64,000 nucleotides of DNA from an uncultured Flavobacterium sp. GTDB lineage: Bacteria > Bacteroidota > Bacteroidia > Flavobacteriales > Flavobacteriaceae. This document shows, in pieces, positions 27,570-36,855 of this stretch; positions within the stretch are counted from its first letter, which is position 1, and every line of letters begins with the position of its first letter. The stretch is taken from the NCBI RefSeq assembly GCF_963422545.1, contig NZ_OY730239.1, positions 1 through 64,000 of the forward strand. The letters are read 5' to 3'. The notes beneath the pieces were generated by a model. It ran no database searches, was not told where the DNA came from, and was given only the letters and a program-made list of their open reading frames with translations. The position numbers were made by a program, and so were the translations under genes.

Positions 27570-29981
27570 ATGATAAAAGAAAAAAGCAATACTACATTAA
27601 CCTTTGAAGATTTCAAAACTGAGGTATTGAATGACTACAGAATTGCAGTAACCAGCCGTGAATGTAGTTTATTAGGTCGTAAAGAAGTATTAACCGGGAA
27701 AGCCAAATTTGGAATATTTGGAGACGGAAAAGAGGTGCCACAGCTTGCTATGGCAAAAGCTTTTAAAAACGGAGATTTCCGTTCCGGATACTATCGCGAT
27801 CAGACTTTTATGATGGCAATTGACGAATTGACTCCAAAGCAATTTTTTGCAGGTTTATACGGTCATACCGATTTAGATTTTGATCCAATGTCTGCCGGAA
27901 GACAAATGGGCGGACACTTTGTAACGCACAGTTTAAACGAAGACGGATCCTGGAAAGACTTAACAAAACAAAAAAATTCAAGCGCAGATATATCTCCTAC
28001 AGCCGGGCAAATGCCAAGATTATTGGGATTAGCTCAGGCTTCAAAAATTTACAGAAACGTTGATGGCATTACAACCAAAGACAAATTCTCAGTAAACGGA
28101 AATGAAGTTGCATGGGGAACTATAGGAAATGCAAGTACATCTGAAGGTTTGTTTTTTGAAACCATAAATGCTGCCGGAGTTTTACAAGTTCCGATGGTTA
28201 TGAGTGTTTGGGATGATGAATACGGAATTTCGGTTCACGCTAAACATCAAACTACTAAAGAAAACATCTCTGAAATTCTAAAAGGATACCAACGCGATGA
28301 AGACTCAAAAGGGTATGAAATTTTTAGAGTTAAAGGCTGGGATTATGCAGAGCTGGTTTCTACGTACGAAAGAGCTGCCGCAATTGCGCGCGAACAACAC
28401 GTTCCTGTTTTAATTCACGTAAATGAATTGACACAACCGCAAGGTCACTCTACTTCAGGCTCTCACGAACGCTACAAAAGCGGAGAAAGACTGGCTTGGG
28501 AAAGAGATTTTGACTGTATTCGTCAGATGCGTTTATGGATGATTGCCATCAATATCGCTTCTCCTGAAGAATTAGCTGAAATTGATTTTGAATTGAAAAA
28601 AGAAGTTCTTGAAGCTAAAAAAGAAGCATGGAATTCTTTCATAAATCCAATTATCGAAGATCAAAAAAATCTTTTAGCCTTATTGGAGCAAATTGCAGAA
28701 GCAAGCATCAATCATAAAGAAAAAATAAAAAAATATATTTCAGAATTAAGCGCTATAAAATCACCTTTAAAAAAGGAAATGCTTGTTATTGCAAGAAAGA
28801 TTTTACGCTTTATTGAAGTTCCAAATAGTAAAGTTTTACTATCAAACTGGATTACCAATTATATTGGAATTACGCAGGGAAAATTCAGCAGTAATTTATA
28901 TTCTGATTCTGATAAAAATGTATTTTCAGTTGAGAAAGTACTTCCTGAATATGCCGATAATGCAAAACCGGATTCAGATGGACGTATGATTCTACGCGAC
29001 AACTTTGACGCTTTGTTTACTAAATATCCTGAAACTTTAATCTTTGGTGAAGACGTAGGAAATATTGGTGACGTAAATCAAGGTCTGGAAGGCATGCAGG
29101 AAAAATACGGTGAACTTCGTGTTGCCGATGTTGGTATTCGTGAAGCAACTATTCTTGGACAAGGAATTGGGATGGCATTAAGAGGATTACGCCCAATTGC
29201 TGAGATTCAGTATTTAGATTATTTATTGTACGCGATTCAAATCATGAGTGATGATTTGGCGACACTTCAATATAGAACTGTTGGAAAACAAAAAGCACCA
29301 TTAATTATCAGAACCCGTGGACACCGTCTGGAAGGTATCTGGCACTCCGGTTCTCCAATGGGTATGATTATTAACGCTATTCGCGGAATCCACGTTCTTG
29401 TTCCTAGAAATATGACTCAGGCTGCAGGATTCTACAACGCTCTTTTAGAGACTGACGAACCAGCTTTAGTAATCGAATGTTTAAATGGATACCGATTAAA
29501 AGAAAAAACTCCTTTGAATTTTGGAGAATTCAAAACGCCAATTGGTGTAGTTGAAACCCTAAAAGAAGGTTCAGATATTACCCTAGTTTCTTACGGATCG
29601 ACTTTAAGATTGGTAGAGCAAGCGGCAACAGAATTATTGGATTTAGGTATTGATTGCGAAGTAATCGATATTCAGTCTTTACTTCCGTTTGACGTTAACA
29701 AGGATATTGTAAAAAGTATTGCCAAAACAAATCGTCTTTTAGTAATCGACGAAGATGTTCCCGGAGGAGCTTCGGCATTTATTTTACAGCAAATTCTGGA
29801 AGAGCAAAATGCTTACAACTATTTAGACAGTAAGCCACAAACCCTTGCTGCAAAAGAACACAGACCAGCATACGGAACTGATGGAGACTATTTCTCTAAA
29901 CCTTCTGCCGAAGATATTTTCGAAAAGGTTTACAGCATGATGAATGAAGTTAATCCGTCTAAATTTCCTAGTTTGTACTAA
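27570..29981 (+). CDS. Fused alpha-ketoacid dehydrogenase E1 alpha-beta subunits
   Basis: 803 residues. Residues about 20-400 are an E1alpha: YYRDQTFMMA, GRQMGGHF and the thiamine-diphosphate/Mg motif WGTIGNASTSEG. Residues about 465-803 are E1beta: FGEDVGNIGDVNQG, ATILGQGIGMALRG, RTRGHRLEGIWHSGSPMG. The order alpha-beta in one chain is common in Bacteroidota for the branched-chain or pyruvate-type complex. The substrate cannot be decided here, though 2-oxoisovalerate is likely. No E2 or E3 gene is adjacent. A near-consensus TAATTTCG (27536) precedes the ATG. Confidence 0.88.
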   Translation: MIKEKSNTTLTFEDFKTEVLNDYRIAVTSRECSLLGRKEVLTGKAKFGIFGDGKEVPQLAMAKAFKNGDFRSGYYRDQTFMMAIDELTPKQFFAGLYGHTDLDFDPMSAGRQMGGHFVTHSLNEDGSWKDLTKQKNSSADISPTAGQMPRLLGLAQASKIYRNVDGITTKDKFSVNGNEVAWGTIGNASTSEGLFFETINAAGVLQVPMVMSVWDDEYGISVHAKHQTTKENISEILKGYQRDEDSKGYEIFRVKGWDYAELVSTYERAAAIAREQHVPVLIHVNELTQPQGHSTSGSHERYKSGERLAWERDFDCIRQMRLWMIAINIASPEELAEIDFELKKEVLEAKKEAWNSFINPIIEDQKNLLALLEQIAEASINHKEKIKKYISELSAIKSPLKKEMLVIARKILRFIEVPNSKVLLSNWITNYIGITQGKFSSNLYSDSDKNVFSVEKVLPEYADNAKPDSDGRMILRDNFDALFTKYPETLIFGEDVGNIGDVNQGLEGMQEKYGELRVADVGIREATILGQGIGMALRGLRPIAEIQYLDYLLYAIQIMSDDLATLQYRTVGKQKAPLIIRTRGHRLEGIWHSGSPMGMIINAIRGIHVLVPRNMTQAAGFYNALLETDEPALVIECLNGYRLKEKTPLNFGEFKTPIGVVETLKEGSDITLVSYGSTLRLVEQAATELLDLGIDCEVIDIQSLLPFDVNKDIVKSIAKTNRLLVIDEDVPGGASAFILQQILEEQNAYNYLDSKPQTLAAKEHRPAYGTDGDYFSKPSAEDIFEKVYSMMNEVNPSKFPSLY

Positions 29982-30006
29982 GAATTTAGTGCGGTTATGA
30001 TATAAA

Positions 30007-30044
30007 AAAGAGCTTATAAACAATTGTTTATAAGCTCTTTTTGT
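30007..30044. terminator. Bidirectional terminator after the E1 gene
   Basis: Perfect 17-bp palindrome, AAAGAGCTTATAAACAA (30007-30023) and its complement (30024-30040), with A tracts before and TTTTTG after. Confidence 0.85.
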
Positions 30045-30062
30045 ATGTTTTACACAAAGTAA

Positions 30063-30145
30063 GTCCTTGCGAGGAACGAAGCAATCTCACGTGCTAAGTC
30101 TATGCGTGATTATAATAGTGAGATTGCTTCGTTCCTCGCAAGGAC
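30063..30145. repeat. Perfect 28-bp-arm inverted repeat (TTGCGAGGAACGAAGCAATC family)
   Basis: Arms 30063-30090 and 30118-30145 are exactly complementary over 28 bp around a 27-nt spacer. The core word is TTGCGAGGAACGAAGCAATC. An imperfect copy is at 43666-43749 and an interrupted single arm at 48706-48751. Confidence 0.9.
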
Positions 30146-30151
30146 AAAACC

Positions 30152-30227
30152 CGCATAAGAAAAAATCTGCCTTAATCCGCGCTTTCGCGATAGCGAATCC
30201 GTGTCATCCGTGTGTCATTAACCGCAA
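30152..30227. repeat. TTAATCCGCG-family half repeat with nested TTCGC-GATA-GCGAA insert
   Basis: TTAATCCGCG (30172-30181), then a 22-nt insert ending TCCGTG (30182-30203), then TCATCCGTG. Compared with 39926-39945, where TCCGCG runs straight into TCATCCG, the insert is extra. It ends in TTAACCGCAA, the word of another repeat family, right against the kdsB stop. Confidence 0.7.
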
Positions 30228-30228
30228 T

Positions 30229-30960
30229 CTAAGCACCCAAAATAGCCCTAGCCTTCTCTAAATCCTCAGCAGTATCAATCCCAATACCAACATGGGTGGT
30301 TTCAACCATTTTTATGCGTTTCCCGAATTCTAAATAACGTAATTGCTCTAACTTCTCAGAAGCTTCTAAAGACTTCATCGGCAAACTATAAAAATCTAAT
30401 AAAGCTTGTTTTCTAAAAGCATAAATTCCGATATGTTGAAAATAACGCACACCAACATTTTTGTCTCTAGGATACGGAATCACAGAACGAGAAAAATACA
30501 AAGCAAACTGCGATTGATCAACCACAACTTTTACATTATTAGGATTATTGATTTCGTCTTCATCCGTAATTTCACGCATTAATGAAGCCAAATCAATCTT
30601 ATGATCTTCATCATTTTTAAAAACAGATAAAACCTGCTCTAACGGTCCGGCTTCTGTAAAAGGCTCGTCGCCTTGCACATTTACAACAATATCAACTTCT
30701 AAATTCGCAATAGCTTCTGCAATTCGATCACTTCCTGATTCGTGTTCTTTGATGCTCATAATGGCTTTTCCACCGTGATTTACAATTTCATCAAATATCA
30801 AATCAGAATCGGTTACGACAAAAACATCATCAAACAATTTTGTAGCAACAGTTGCTTCATAAGTTCTTAAAATCACGGTTTTTCCACCCAAATCCTGCAT
30901 CAATTTAGCAGGAAAACGTGTTGATGCATATCTCGCCGGAATTACAGCTATTATTTTCAT
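30229..30960 (-). CDS. kdsB: 3-deoxy-manno-octulosonate cytidylyltransferase
   Basis: 243 residues. The N-terminal nucleotide-binding PARYASTRFPAKLM, the VNVQGDEPF segment and SVIPYPRD are characteristic of KdsB, which makes CMP-Kdo for LPS inner core. The C-terminus GIGIDTAEDLEKA is also typical. Complete, with an ATG start and a promoter element 26 nt upstream on the minus strand. It is transcribed toward the repeat block. Confidence 0.95.
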   Translation of the reverse strand: MKIIAVIPARYASTRFPAKLMQDLGGKTVILRTYEATVATKLFDDVFVVTDSDLIFDEIVNHGGKAIMSIKEHESGSDRIAEAIANLEVDIVVNVQGDEPFTEAGPLEQVLSVFKNDEDHKIDLASLMREITDEDEINNPNNVKVVVDQSQFALYFSRSVIPYPRDKNVGVRYFQHIGIYAFRKQALLDFYSLPMKSLEASEKLEQLRYLEFGKRIKMVETTHVGIGIDTAEDLEKARAILGA

Positions 30961-30985
30961 TTTATACTATTTTTTAAACGTCAAA

Positions 30986-30993
30986 CAAATGTA
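30986..30993 (-). promoter_or_regulatory. -7 promoter element TACATTTG of kdsB (minus strand)
   Basis: The minus strand reads TACATTTG (TAnnTTTG), 26 nt from the ATG. No clear -33 element. Confidence 0.5.
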
Positions 30994-31092
30994 ACCATTC
31001 GAAATTAAGTTTAAAAAAATAATCACAACAGAACTTTAGAATATGATTGTAATCCTTTTTAAAATTATATTATATTTATAAGAAAAAACATC

Positions 31093-32439
31093 ATGAAAAA
31101 ACTGTCGGTTCTCATTCTGCTTTTATTGAATTTCTTTTTTGTTAATTCGGCTTTAAGCCAAAAAAATAATCCTAAAATAATTAATGCATTTTCGAATCCT
31201 ATTTTTGACGGAAAAGGATATCAGCCGCTTGGTGACCTGAAATGGAAATACAAAACTGAAGGCAAAATTTTTGCGTCTCCAATTGTAAAAAACAGCACTG
31301 TTTATATTAGCAGCGAAGATGGATTTCTTTATGCAATTAAAGAAAAATCCGGAGAAACAAAATGGAAATTTAAAACCAATGGAGCGATTTACAGTTCACT
31401 AAGTATTTTTGAAAACACCATTTATTTTGGCAGTTTTGACGGAAACTATTATGCTGTAAATATTCAAAACGGACAATTACTCTGGAAGTTTAAAACTGGC
31501 GGGGAACATTGGCTGGGTGAAGTTGGAATGTGGGGAATGAAACCAGAAACCAAATACATGGAAGATTTATGGGATTTCTATTTATCGTCTCCGGTAGTTT
31601 ATGAAAACGGAAAATCAGCAGTAGTTTTATTTGGAAGCAGCGATGGAAATGTCTATTCAGTAGATGCTAAAACTGGAGATCTAAAATGGAAATTCAAAAG
31701 CAACGGACCAATTCATGGAACTCCTGTAATCGATCATAATAAAATTTATATTGGCGGTTGGGATGCGACTTTATATGCGTTAAACATTGAAACAGGTAAG
31801 GAAATATGGAATTTTCCAACAGGAACAAAAACTGGTTTTAAAGGTATTCAATCTTCTGTGGCAGTTTCTGATGGAAAAGTTTATTTTGGAGCCAGAGATC
31901 CGTTCTTTTTTGCCTTAGATGCGCAAACCGGTAAATTAATCTGGAAATACAATGCCAAAAGTTCCTGGATATTAAGTTCTGCCGTTGTAAAAGATAATAC
32001 GGTTTATGTAGGAACATCTGACTCTTATGTTTTACTGGCTTTGGATGCCAAAACCGGCGCCGAAAAATACCACTTTAAAGCCAATGGCTACATTTATACT
32101 TCTCCGGCAATTGCAGGAAACACTATTTATTTTGGTGATTTTACAGGTAATTTCTTCTCTTTGGATTTACTTTCTAATGGCAAAAAATCTAATTTTATAA
32201 GCACAGATAATCGCAAACAATTTGCATCTTCTACATTAAAAAATGATTCTTTAGATTTTGGATATACTGGTCAAAACGAAGATCTTTCTCTCTATGAAAA
32301 CAACAAAAAAGTAATGGATCAATTTTATCAATTGGGACCAATTGTTTCATCGCCATTCATCAGTAACAATACTATTTATTTTGGAAGTGCCGATGGATAT
32401 TTATATGCTTATAATTTAGAAAAACAGAAAAATTTGTAA
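31093..32439 (+). CDS. Secreted PQQ-like beta-propeller protein
   Basis: 448 residues with a signal peptide (LSVLILLLLNFFFVNSALSQ). Seven or so repeats share the pattern W-K-(F/Y)-K-T and T-(V/I)-Y-(F/I)-G-(S/A)-x-D-G, with ALDAKTG linkers, as in BamB-like or PQQ-binding-like propellers. Such proteins often form scaffolds at the periplasmic face. A BamB role is not supported by context. Single gene, divergent from kdsB. Confidence 0.82.
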   Translation: MKKLSVLILLLLNFFFVNSALSQKNNPKIINAFSNPIFDGKGYQPLGDLKWKYKTEGKIFASPIVKNSTVYISSEDGFLYAIKEKSGETKWKFKTNGAIYSSLSIFENTIYFGSFDGNYYAVNIQNGQLLWKFKTGGEHWLGEVGMWGMKPETKYMEDLWDFYLSSPVVYENGKSAVVLFGSSDGNVYSVDAKTGDLKWKFKSNGPIHGTPVIDHNKIYIGGWDATLYALNIETGKEIWNFPTGTKTGFKGIQSSVAVSDGKVYFGARDPFFFALDAQTGKLIWKYNAKSSWILSSAVVKDNTVYVGTSDSYVLLALDAKTGAEKYHFKANGYIYTSPAIAGNTIYFGDFTGNFFSLDLLSNGKKSNFISTDNRKQFASSTLKNDSLDFGYTGQNEDLSLYENNKKVMDQFYQLGPIVSSPFISNNTIYFGSADGYLYAYNLEKQKNL

Positions 32440-32494
32440 ATCTCTATCGTTAGTTTTTTAGTGCTTTTTTGGCCTGAGCCGAAAAACATATTGC

Positions 32495-32644
32495 ATTTTA
32501 CCGCAAAGAACACTAAGATTTAATTTTACTTTACACATAGAAAACACAAAGTTCACAAAGCTAGATCAACACAAAGCTTTGCGAACTTTGTGTTTTTTAT
32601 AAAACCTTGCAGATAAAAAAACTTTGCGTTCTTTGCGGTAAAAT
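32495..32644. repeat. CGCAAAG-family inverted repeat with nested hairpin
   Basis: Outer arms ATTTTACCGCAAAGAA (32495-32510) and its exact complement (32629-32644). Inside, CACAAAGTTCACAAAGCT (from 32532) faces AGCTTTGCGAACTTTGTG (ending near 32592), nearly perfect. The same words build 9928-10206. Confidence 0.85.
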
Positions 32645-32671
32645 CCTCACATAAAGCCACACAAAGTTTTA

Positions 32672-33502
32672 TTACATAATTTTTACTGAAGTCATACTCA
32701 AAGAACCGGCCAGTAATTTATCATTGAACAAACTCAGTTCTTCCGATTTTTCTTTTAAACCTAAAGCATAAAGCAAAGGTAAATAGTGATCCGGAGTTGG
32801 AACCGCCAATTGAACTGCTTTATTCATTTTTTCGAAATCAATCAAAGGCTGGAAATTTTCGTCTAATAAATAATTATTGATAGTTTCGCGAGCTTCAATC
32901 GCCCAATCGTAACCGTAATTATCTTTATCGAAATTTCTAAAATCGACCAAACGCAAATTATGAACTATATTTCCGCTTCCGATAATCAAAACTCCTTTAC
33001 GACGCAATGATTGCAACTTCTGAGCCAACTCAAAATGATATTGTCCTGATTTTGTATAGTCAATACTCAACTGAATTACCGGAACATTGGCTTCCGGATA
33101 TAAATGTTTGATTACACTCCAGGCGCCGTGATCTAAACCCCAATGTTCGTCTAAATCTACATGAATTGGTTCTAGTATTTTTTTAGTTTCTAATGCCAAT
33201 TCAGGACTTCCTTTTGCGGGATATTGCACATCAAAAAGAGCTTGCGGAAAACCTCCAAAATCATGAATTGTTCTCGGCATTTGCATCGAAGTAACTTTGG
33301 TTCCGTTGGTAAACCAATGTGCCGAAATACATAAAATTGCATTTGGCTGCGGCAATGTTTTAGCCAGATTGCGAAAACCAGCCACAAACTGATTTTCTTC
33401 AATAGCGTTCATCGGACTTCCGTGTCCTAAAAACAGAACCGGCATTTTATCTGTATTCGAAAACGTAGATGAAATCGAATGTAAATCGTCTAGTGTTGTC
33501 AT
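32672..33502 (-). CDS. 4,5-DOPA dioxygenase-like extradiol ring-cleavage enzyme (LigB/YgiD family)
   Basis: 276 residues. FLGHGSPMNAIE at the N-terminus and ISAHWFT, DHGAWSVIKHLYP and IIGSGNIVHNL carry the His residues expected to bind the divalent metal in LigB-type extradiol dioxygenases. Closest family: YgiD/DOPA dioxygenase, which opens catecholic rings. The true substrate is unknown. Flanked by two repeats. Confidence 0.85.
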   Translation of the reverse strand: MTTLDDLHSISSTFSNTDKMPVLFLGHGSPMNAIEENQFVAGFRNLAKTLPQPNAILCISAHWFTNGTKVTSMQMPRTIHDFGGFPQALFDVQYPAKGSPELALETKKILEPIHVDLDEHWGLDHGAWSVIKHLYPEANVPVIQLSIDYTKSGQYHFELAQKLQSLRRKGVLIIGSGNIVHNLRLVDFRNFDKDNYGYDWAIEARETINNYLLDENFQPLIDFEKMNKAVQLAVPTPDHYLPLLYALGLKEKSEELSLFNDKLLAGSLSMTSVKIM

Positions 33503-33518
33503 TGTAAAATTTGTTTTT

Positions 33519-33586
33519 AAACACGAATTTCACAGATTTTCACTAATCAAAATCTATAAAAATTAATTCGTGTTAATTCGTGGAAT
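33519..33586. repeat. CACGAATT-family inverted repeat
   Basis: ACACGAATT (33521-33529) faces AATTCGTGT (33565-33573), with an extra TTCACTAAT/ATTAGTG pair around it. It fills the gap between two minus-strand genes. Related to 50785 and 52777. Confidence 0.7.
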
Positions 33587-33593
33587 TAGTGTT

Positions 33594-35018
33594 TTATTCC
33601 TCAAAACTCTCGTCTTTAAATCCTATCAAATATAGTTTATTTTTGGCACGTGTCATAGCTGTATAAAGCCATCTAATGTAATCACGATCGATACCGTTTG
33701 GTAAATAAGGCTGTTCTATAAAAACGGTGTTCCACTGCCCTCCTTGCGATTTATGACACGTAATTGCGTACGAGAATTTCACCTGCAATCCGTTAAAATA
33801 TTCGTTTTCTTTTACTTTCTGAAACTTCTTATACTTTGTAGTTTCATTTTCATAATCTTTCATCACTTCTTCATACAAACGATTCGATTCTTCGTAAGTT
33901 AACGATGGAGATTCACTTTTTATAGTATCTAAAATCAATACAGTTTCAAAAGGTTTTTGATCCGGATAATCGACCATTCTGATTTTTACTTTCGCAAAAT
34001 TAAATCCGTATAATTCTTTGATTCCAAACAATTCCAGAACCTCAATAATATCTCCATTGGCAATAAATCCTGCTTCGTCAGTTTCCTTTAGCCAGAAATA
34101 ATTATTCTTCACCACCATCAGGAAATCCCCAACGGAAAGTTCACTTTCCTTAAACAAAATCCTAGTTCTAATTTGCTCATTATATTGATTTGCTCTTTTA
34201 TTAGAACGAACTATAAACGCAGTATCTTCAATACTATAATTGCTGTAAGCCGAATTAATCGCATCCTGAATATCATAACCATCGGTTAAACGAACGATGT
34301 CTTTAAACTTTTTGACATTGAATTTAAATTCGGTAATAAAACTTTCTTTTAGTAATTCACGCAATTCCGTAGCATTAAACAAAATCCCTGAACTTTCTTC
34401 CTGACGCATTACTTCGTCAAGCTCAATGTGTTCGATTTCTTTATTATAATGAACTCCTAAAGTATGCGTATCAAGTGCAGGACTAATATCTAAATTTACA
34501 GGCGGCAACTGCGCAGTATCTCCCAAGAGAATCATTTTACAGTTGGTTCCGGAATATACATACGAAATCAAATCGTCTAAAAGTGATCCGTTATCATACA
34601 ATTTAGAATCTGAATTACTATCAGAAATCATCGACGCCTCATCGACGATAAAAATGGTATTTTTATGTTTGTTCAATTGCTTCGTAAAAGCTACACCTCC
34701 ACCAGCCGATTTTTTAGGAAAATATATTTTTTTATGAATCGTAAAAGCTGCTGTATTCGAATAATTGGCAATTACTTTTGCCGCACGACCTGTTGGCGCC
34801 AGCAAAACAAACTTTTTATTGATGTCTCCCAGATTATTTACAATAGTCGAAATCACAGTCGTTTTTCCTGTTCCGGCATATCCTTTTAGTACAAAAATAG
34901 TATCGTTGTGCGTGTCCGTTAAGAAAATAGCGATTTTCTGAAAAAAAATGTCCTGTTTGTATGTTGGTGGAAATGGAAATCTTTTTTGTAAAACGCCGTA
35001 AAACAGTGATGAATTCAT
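33594..35018 (-). CDS. RecD-like ATP-dependent DNA helicase
   Basis: 474 residues from the preferred ATG at 35018. Walker A GYAGTGKTT, Walker B IVDEASM, motif III GDTAQLPPV, and C-terminal superfamily 1 motifs (YAITCHKSQGGQW, RWLYTAMTRAKNKL) are present. It has no N-terminal RecD extension, so it is a short RecD2/AAA_30 type helicase. Family role: 5'-3' unwinding in repair or recombination. Reading on to 35072 would add 18 residues without family support. Confidence 0.88.
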   Translation of the reverse strand: MNSSLFYGVLQKRFPFPPTYKQDIFFQKIAIFLTDTHNDTIFVLKGYAGTGKTTVISTIVNNLGDINKKFVLLAPTGRAAKVIANYSNTAAFTIHKKIYFPKKSAGGGVAFTKQLNKHKNTIFIVDEASMISDSNSDSKLYDNGSLLDDLISYVYSGTNCKMILLGDTAQLPPVNLDISPALDTHTLGVHYNKEIEHIELDEVMRQEESSGILFNATELRELLKESFITEFKFNVKKFKDIVRLTDGYDIQDAINSAYSNYSIEDTAFIVRSNKRANQYNEQIRTRILFKESELSVGDFLMVVKNNYFWLKETDEAGFIANGDIIEVLELFGIKELYGFNFAKVKIRMVDYPDQKPFETVLILDTIKSESPSLTYEESNRLYEEVMKDYENETTKYKKFQKVKENEYFNGLQVKFSYAITCHKSQGGQWNTVFIEQPYLPNGIDRDYIRWLYTAMTRAKNKLYLIGFKDESFEE

Positions 35019-35099
35019 AAGGTAAATTTGAAATACAAAGTACGACCTTTTAAACATCAATTTCAATATCAAAAATCAATTACAATCATAAAAATTTAA

Positions 35100-35217
35100 A
35101 CCATATAAGTCATATAAGTTAATTTAAGTTTAGCTTTTGCTTCATCACAAACCAAATAATTATGTGGCAAAAAAACTTAGCATAAACAATAATATGAACT
35201 TATATTACTTATATAGT
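35100..35217. repeat. ATATAAGT-family inverted repeat, copy 2
   Basis: ACCATATAAGTCATATAAGT (35100-35119) faces ACTTATATTACTTATATAGT (35198-35217), two mismatches. The 351-bp gap between the helicase and DUF3822 holds this repeat and a promoter. Confidence 0.75.
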
Positions 35218-35286
35218 TAAGAAGAAAAATAATACAAATATAACATGTTGCTAACTTTAGTTTGAAATTGTTTTTTGAAATTGCAA

Positions 35287-35318
35287 TTGTAATTGTTCCT
35301 TTTTAATTTGTAAGTTTG
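35287..35318 (+). promoter_or_regulatory. Promoter TTG-N21-TAAGTTTG of the DUF3822-rsmD operon
   Basis: TTG at 35287-35289, a 21-nt spacer, TAAGTTTG at 35311-35318. This fits the Bacteroidota sigma consensus. The ATG lies 52 nt downstream. Confidence 0.65.
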
Positions 35319-35369
35319 TAATCGCCTTAAATTCTTTCTTGTAAAACAGGTAACGAATTGTAAATCAAT

Positions 35370-36191
35370 ATGTCATTGCAAAATACTAATATCACTTCAA
35401 AAAATTACAAAAAGCTTTCTATCCAGGTTTCCCTGACCGGATTGTCATTTTGTTGTTTTGATACTTTAAATAATACCATAACTACTTTAAAAGAAATTCA
35501 GTTTGATCCTTTTCATAAAACGACCAAAATTGAAGAACTTTTTGGAGATGCTTTCAAAAATAATCCCGAATTAAAAGATACGTACGACGAAATTTTAGTA
35601 ATTCACAATAATAATCTTTCGACATTTGTGCCAACGCCTTTGTTTGATGAGAACTATCTTGGGAGTTATTTGCAGTACAATACAAAGGTTTTTGAAACTG
35701 ATTTTTTTGCTTACGATCAGATTTCAAATTATCATATGAATTCGGTTTATATACCGTATGTAAATATCAATAACTTTTTTATTGACCAGTTTGGTACTTT
35801 CGATTACAAACATGCAAACAGTATTTTGGTCGAAAAAATATTAGACAACTCGAGAAATAACGATGACAAAAAAATGGTTATCAATTTCAATCCGGGCCAT
35901 TTTGAAATTATCGTTGTTCAAAATCAAAAACTACTGTTATTTAATTCTTTTGAATATCAAACTCCGGAAGATTTTATCTATTATATTCTATTTACAGCCG
36001 AGCAATTGAACTTAAATCCAGAAATTTTCCCTCTTGAATTATTGGGAACAATAGACGAAAACGATCCATTTTATGCCATTGCATACAAGTACATTCGCCA
36101 TATATCATTTATGAACGTTGAGACTTTACAGCAAAGAAACAGCTTTTCAACTGCACAAAATCAAAAACATTATATCTTATTTCAATCATGA
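35370..36191 (+). CDS. DUF3822 family protein
   Basis: 273 residues, beginning KNYKKLSIQVSLTGLSFCCFD, typical of DUF3822, which in Bacteroidota sits just upstream of rsmD. It has an ASKHA/actin-like feel (VLEKILDNSRN, INFNPGHFEIIVV), but no catalytic motif is clear. Its stop overlaps the rsmD ATG by 4 bp (ATGA), so translation is coupled. The function is unknown. Confidence 0.85.
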   Translation: MSLQNTNITSKNYKKLSIQVSLTGLSFCCFDTLNNTITTLKEIQFDPFHKTTKIEELFGDAFKNNPELKDTYDEILVIHNNNLSTFVPTPLFDENYLGSYLQYNTKVFETDFFAYDQISNYHMNSVYIPYVNINNFFIDQFGTFDYKHANSILVEKILDNSRNNDDKKMVINFNPGHFEIIVVQNQKLLLFNSFEYQTPEDFIYYILFTAEQLNLNPEIFPLELLGTIDENDPFYAIAYKYIRHISFMNVETLQQRNSFSTAQNQKHYILFQS

Positions 36192-36793
36192 GAATCATTT
36201 CAGGAAAATACAAAGGACGCCGAATTTTTCCGCCAAAAAACCTTCCTGTAAGACCTACGACTGACATGAGTAAAGAAGCATTATTTAATGTTTTGAATAA
36301 TCATTTTAGTTTTGACGGCTTAAAGGTTTTAGACTTATTTGCGGGAACTGGCAATATCAGTTATGAATTCGCTTCACGCGGAAGTGCTCCAATTACCTCT
36401 GTCGACGGTGATTTTGGATGTGTAAAATTTGTCAAACAAGTGGCTTCAGAATATGATTTTAATATCGCTGCGACTAAAAGCGATGTTTATAAATTTCTGG
36501 AAAACTGTAAAACATCATACGACATTATTTTTGCCGATCCACCTTACGGATTGGATCAGGCTGCTTTTGAGAAAATTGTTTTAACGGTTTTTGAAAGAGA
36601 TTTGCTTCACGAAGACGGAATGATGATTATCGAGCATTCAAAATATACTAAAATGGAGCATTTAAGTAATTTTTCTTTTCAGAAAAGTTATGGCGGGTCA
36701 TTCTTTAGTTTCTTCGAATTAAACTCAACAGATGATGATGAAGAGCTTCCAGACGATTCATCGGACAAAGTAACAGAAGAAGACGAAGGATAA
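36188..36793 (+). CDS. rsmD: 16S rRNA (guanine966-N2)-methyltransferase
   Basis: 201 residues. The N-terminal RIISGKYKGRRI and RPTTDMSKEALFN, the SAM-binding VLDLFAGTGN (48-57) and the catalytic DPPY (117-120) identify RsmD, which methylates G966 of 16S rRNA. A very acidic tail (DDDEELPDDSS) follows the fold. Coupled by ATGA to DUF3822. A strong terminator follows. Confidence 0.93.
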   Translation: MRIISGKYKGRRIFPPKNLPVRPTTDMSKEALFNVLNNHFSFDGLKVLDLFAGTGNISYEFASRGSAPITSVDGDFGCVKFVKQVASEYDFNIAATKSDVYKFLENCKTSYDIIFADPPYGLDQAAFEKIVLTVFERDLLHEDGMMIIEHSKYTKMEHLSNFSFQKSYGGSFFSFFELNSTDDDEELPDDSSDKVTEEDEG

Positions 36794-36811
36794 TTTCCTT
36801 TCTAAAACATA

Positions 36812-36848
36812 AAAAAAAATCCCTTGAAATTTTCAAGGGATTTTTTTT
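36812..36848. terminator. Bidirectional terminator between rsmD and the outer-membrane protein
   Basis: AAATCCCTTGAAA and TTTCAAGGGATTT form the stem with a one-base centre at 36830, and A8 and T8 tracts lie on the two sides. Confidence 0.9.
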
Positions 36849-36855
36849 ATTGAAC

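Noticed and set aside
30067..30261. 64-codon frame on the plus strand
   Set aside because: It is made of two repeat families and runs antisense into the end of kdsB.
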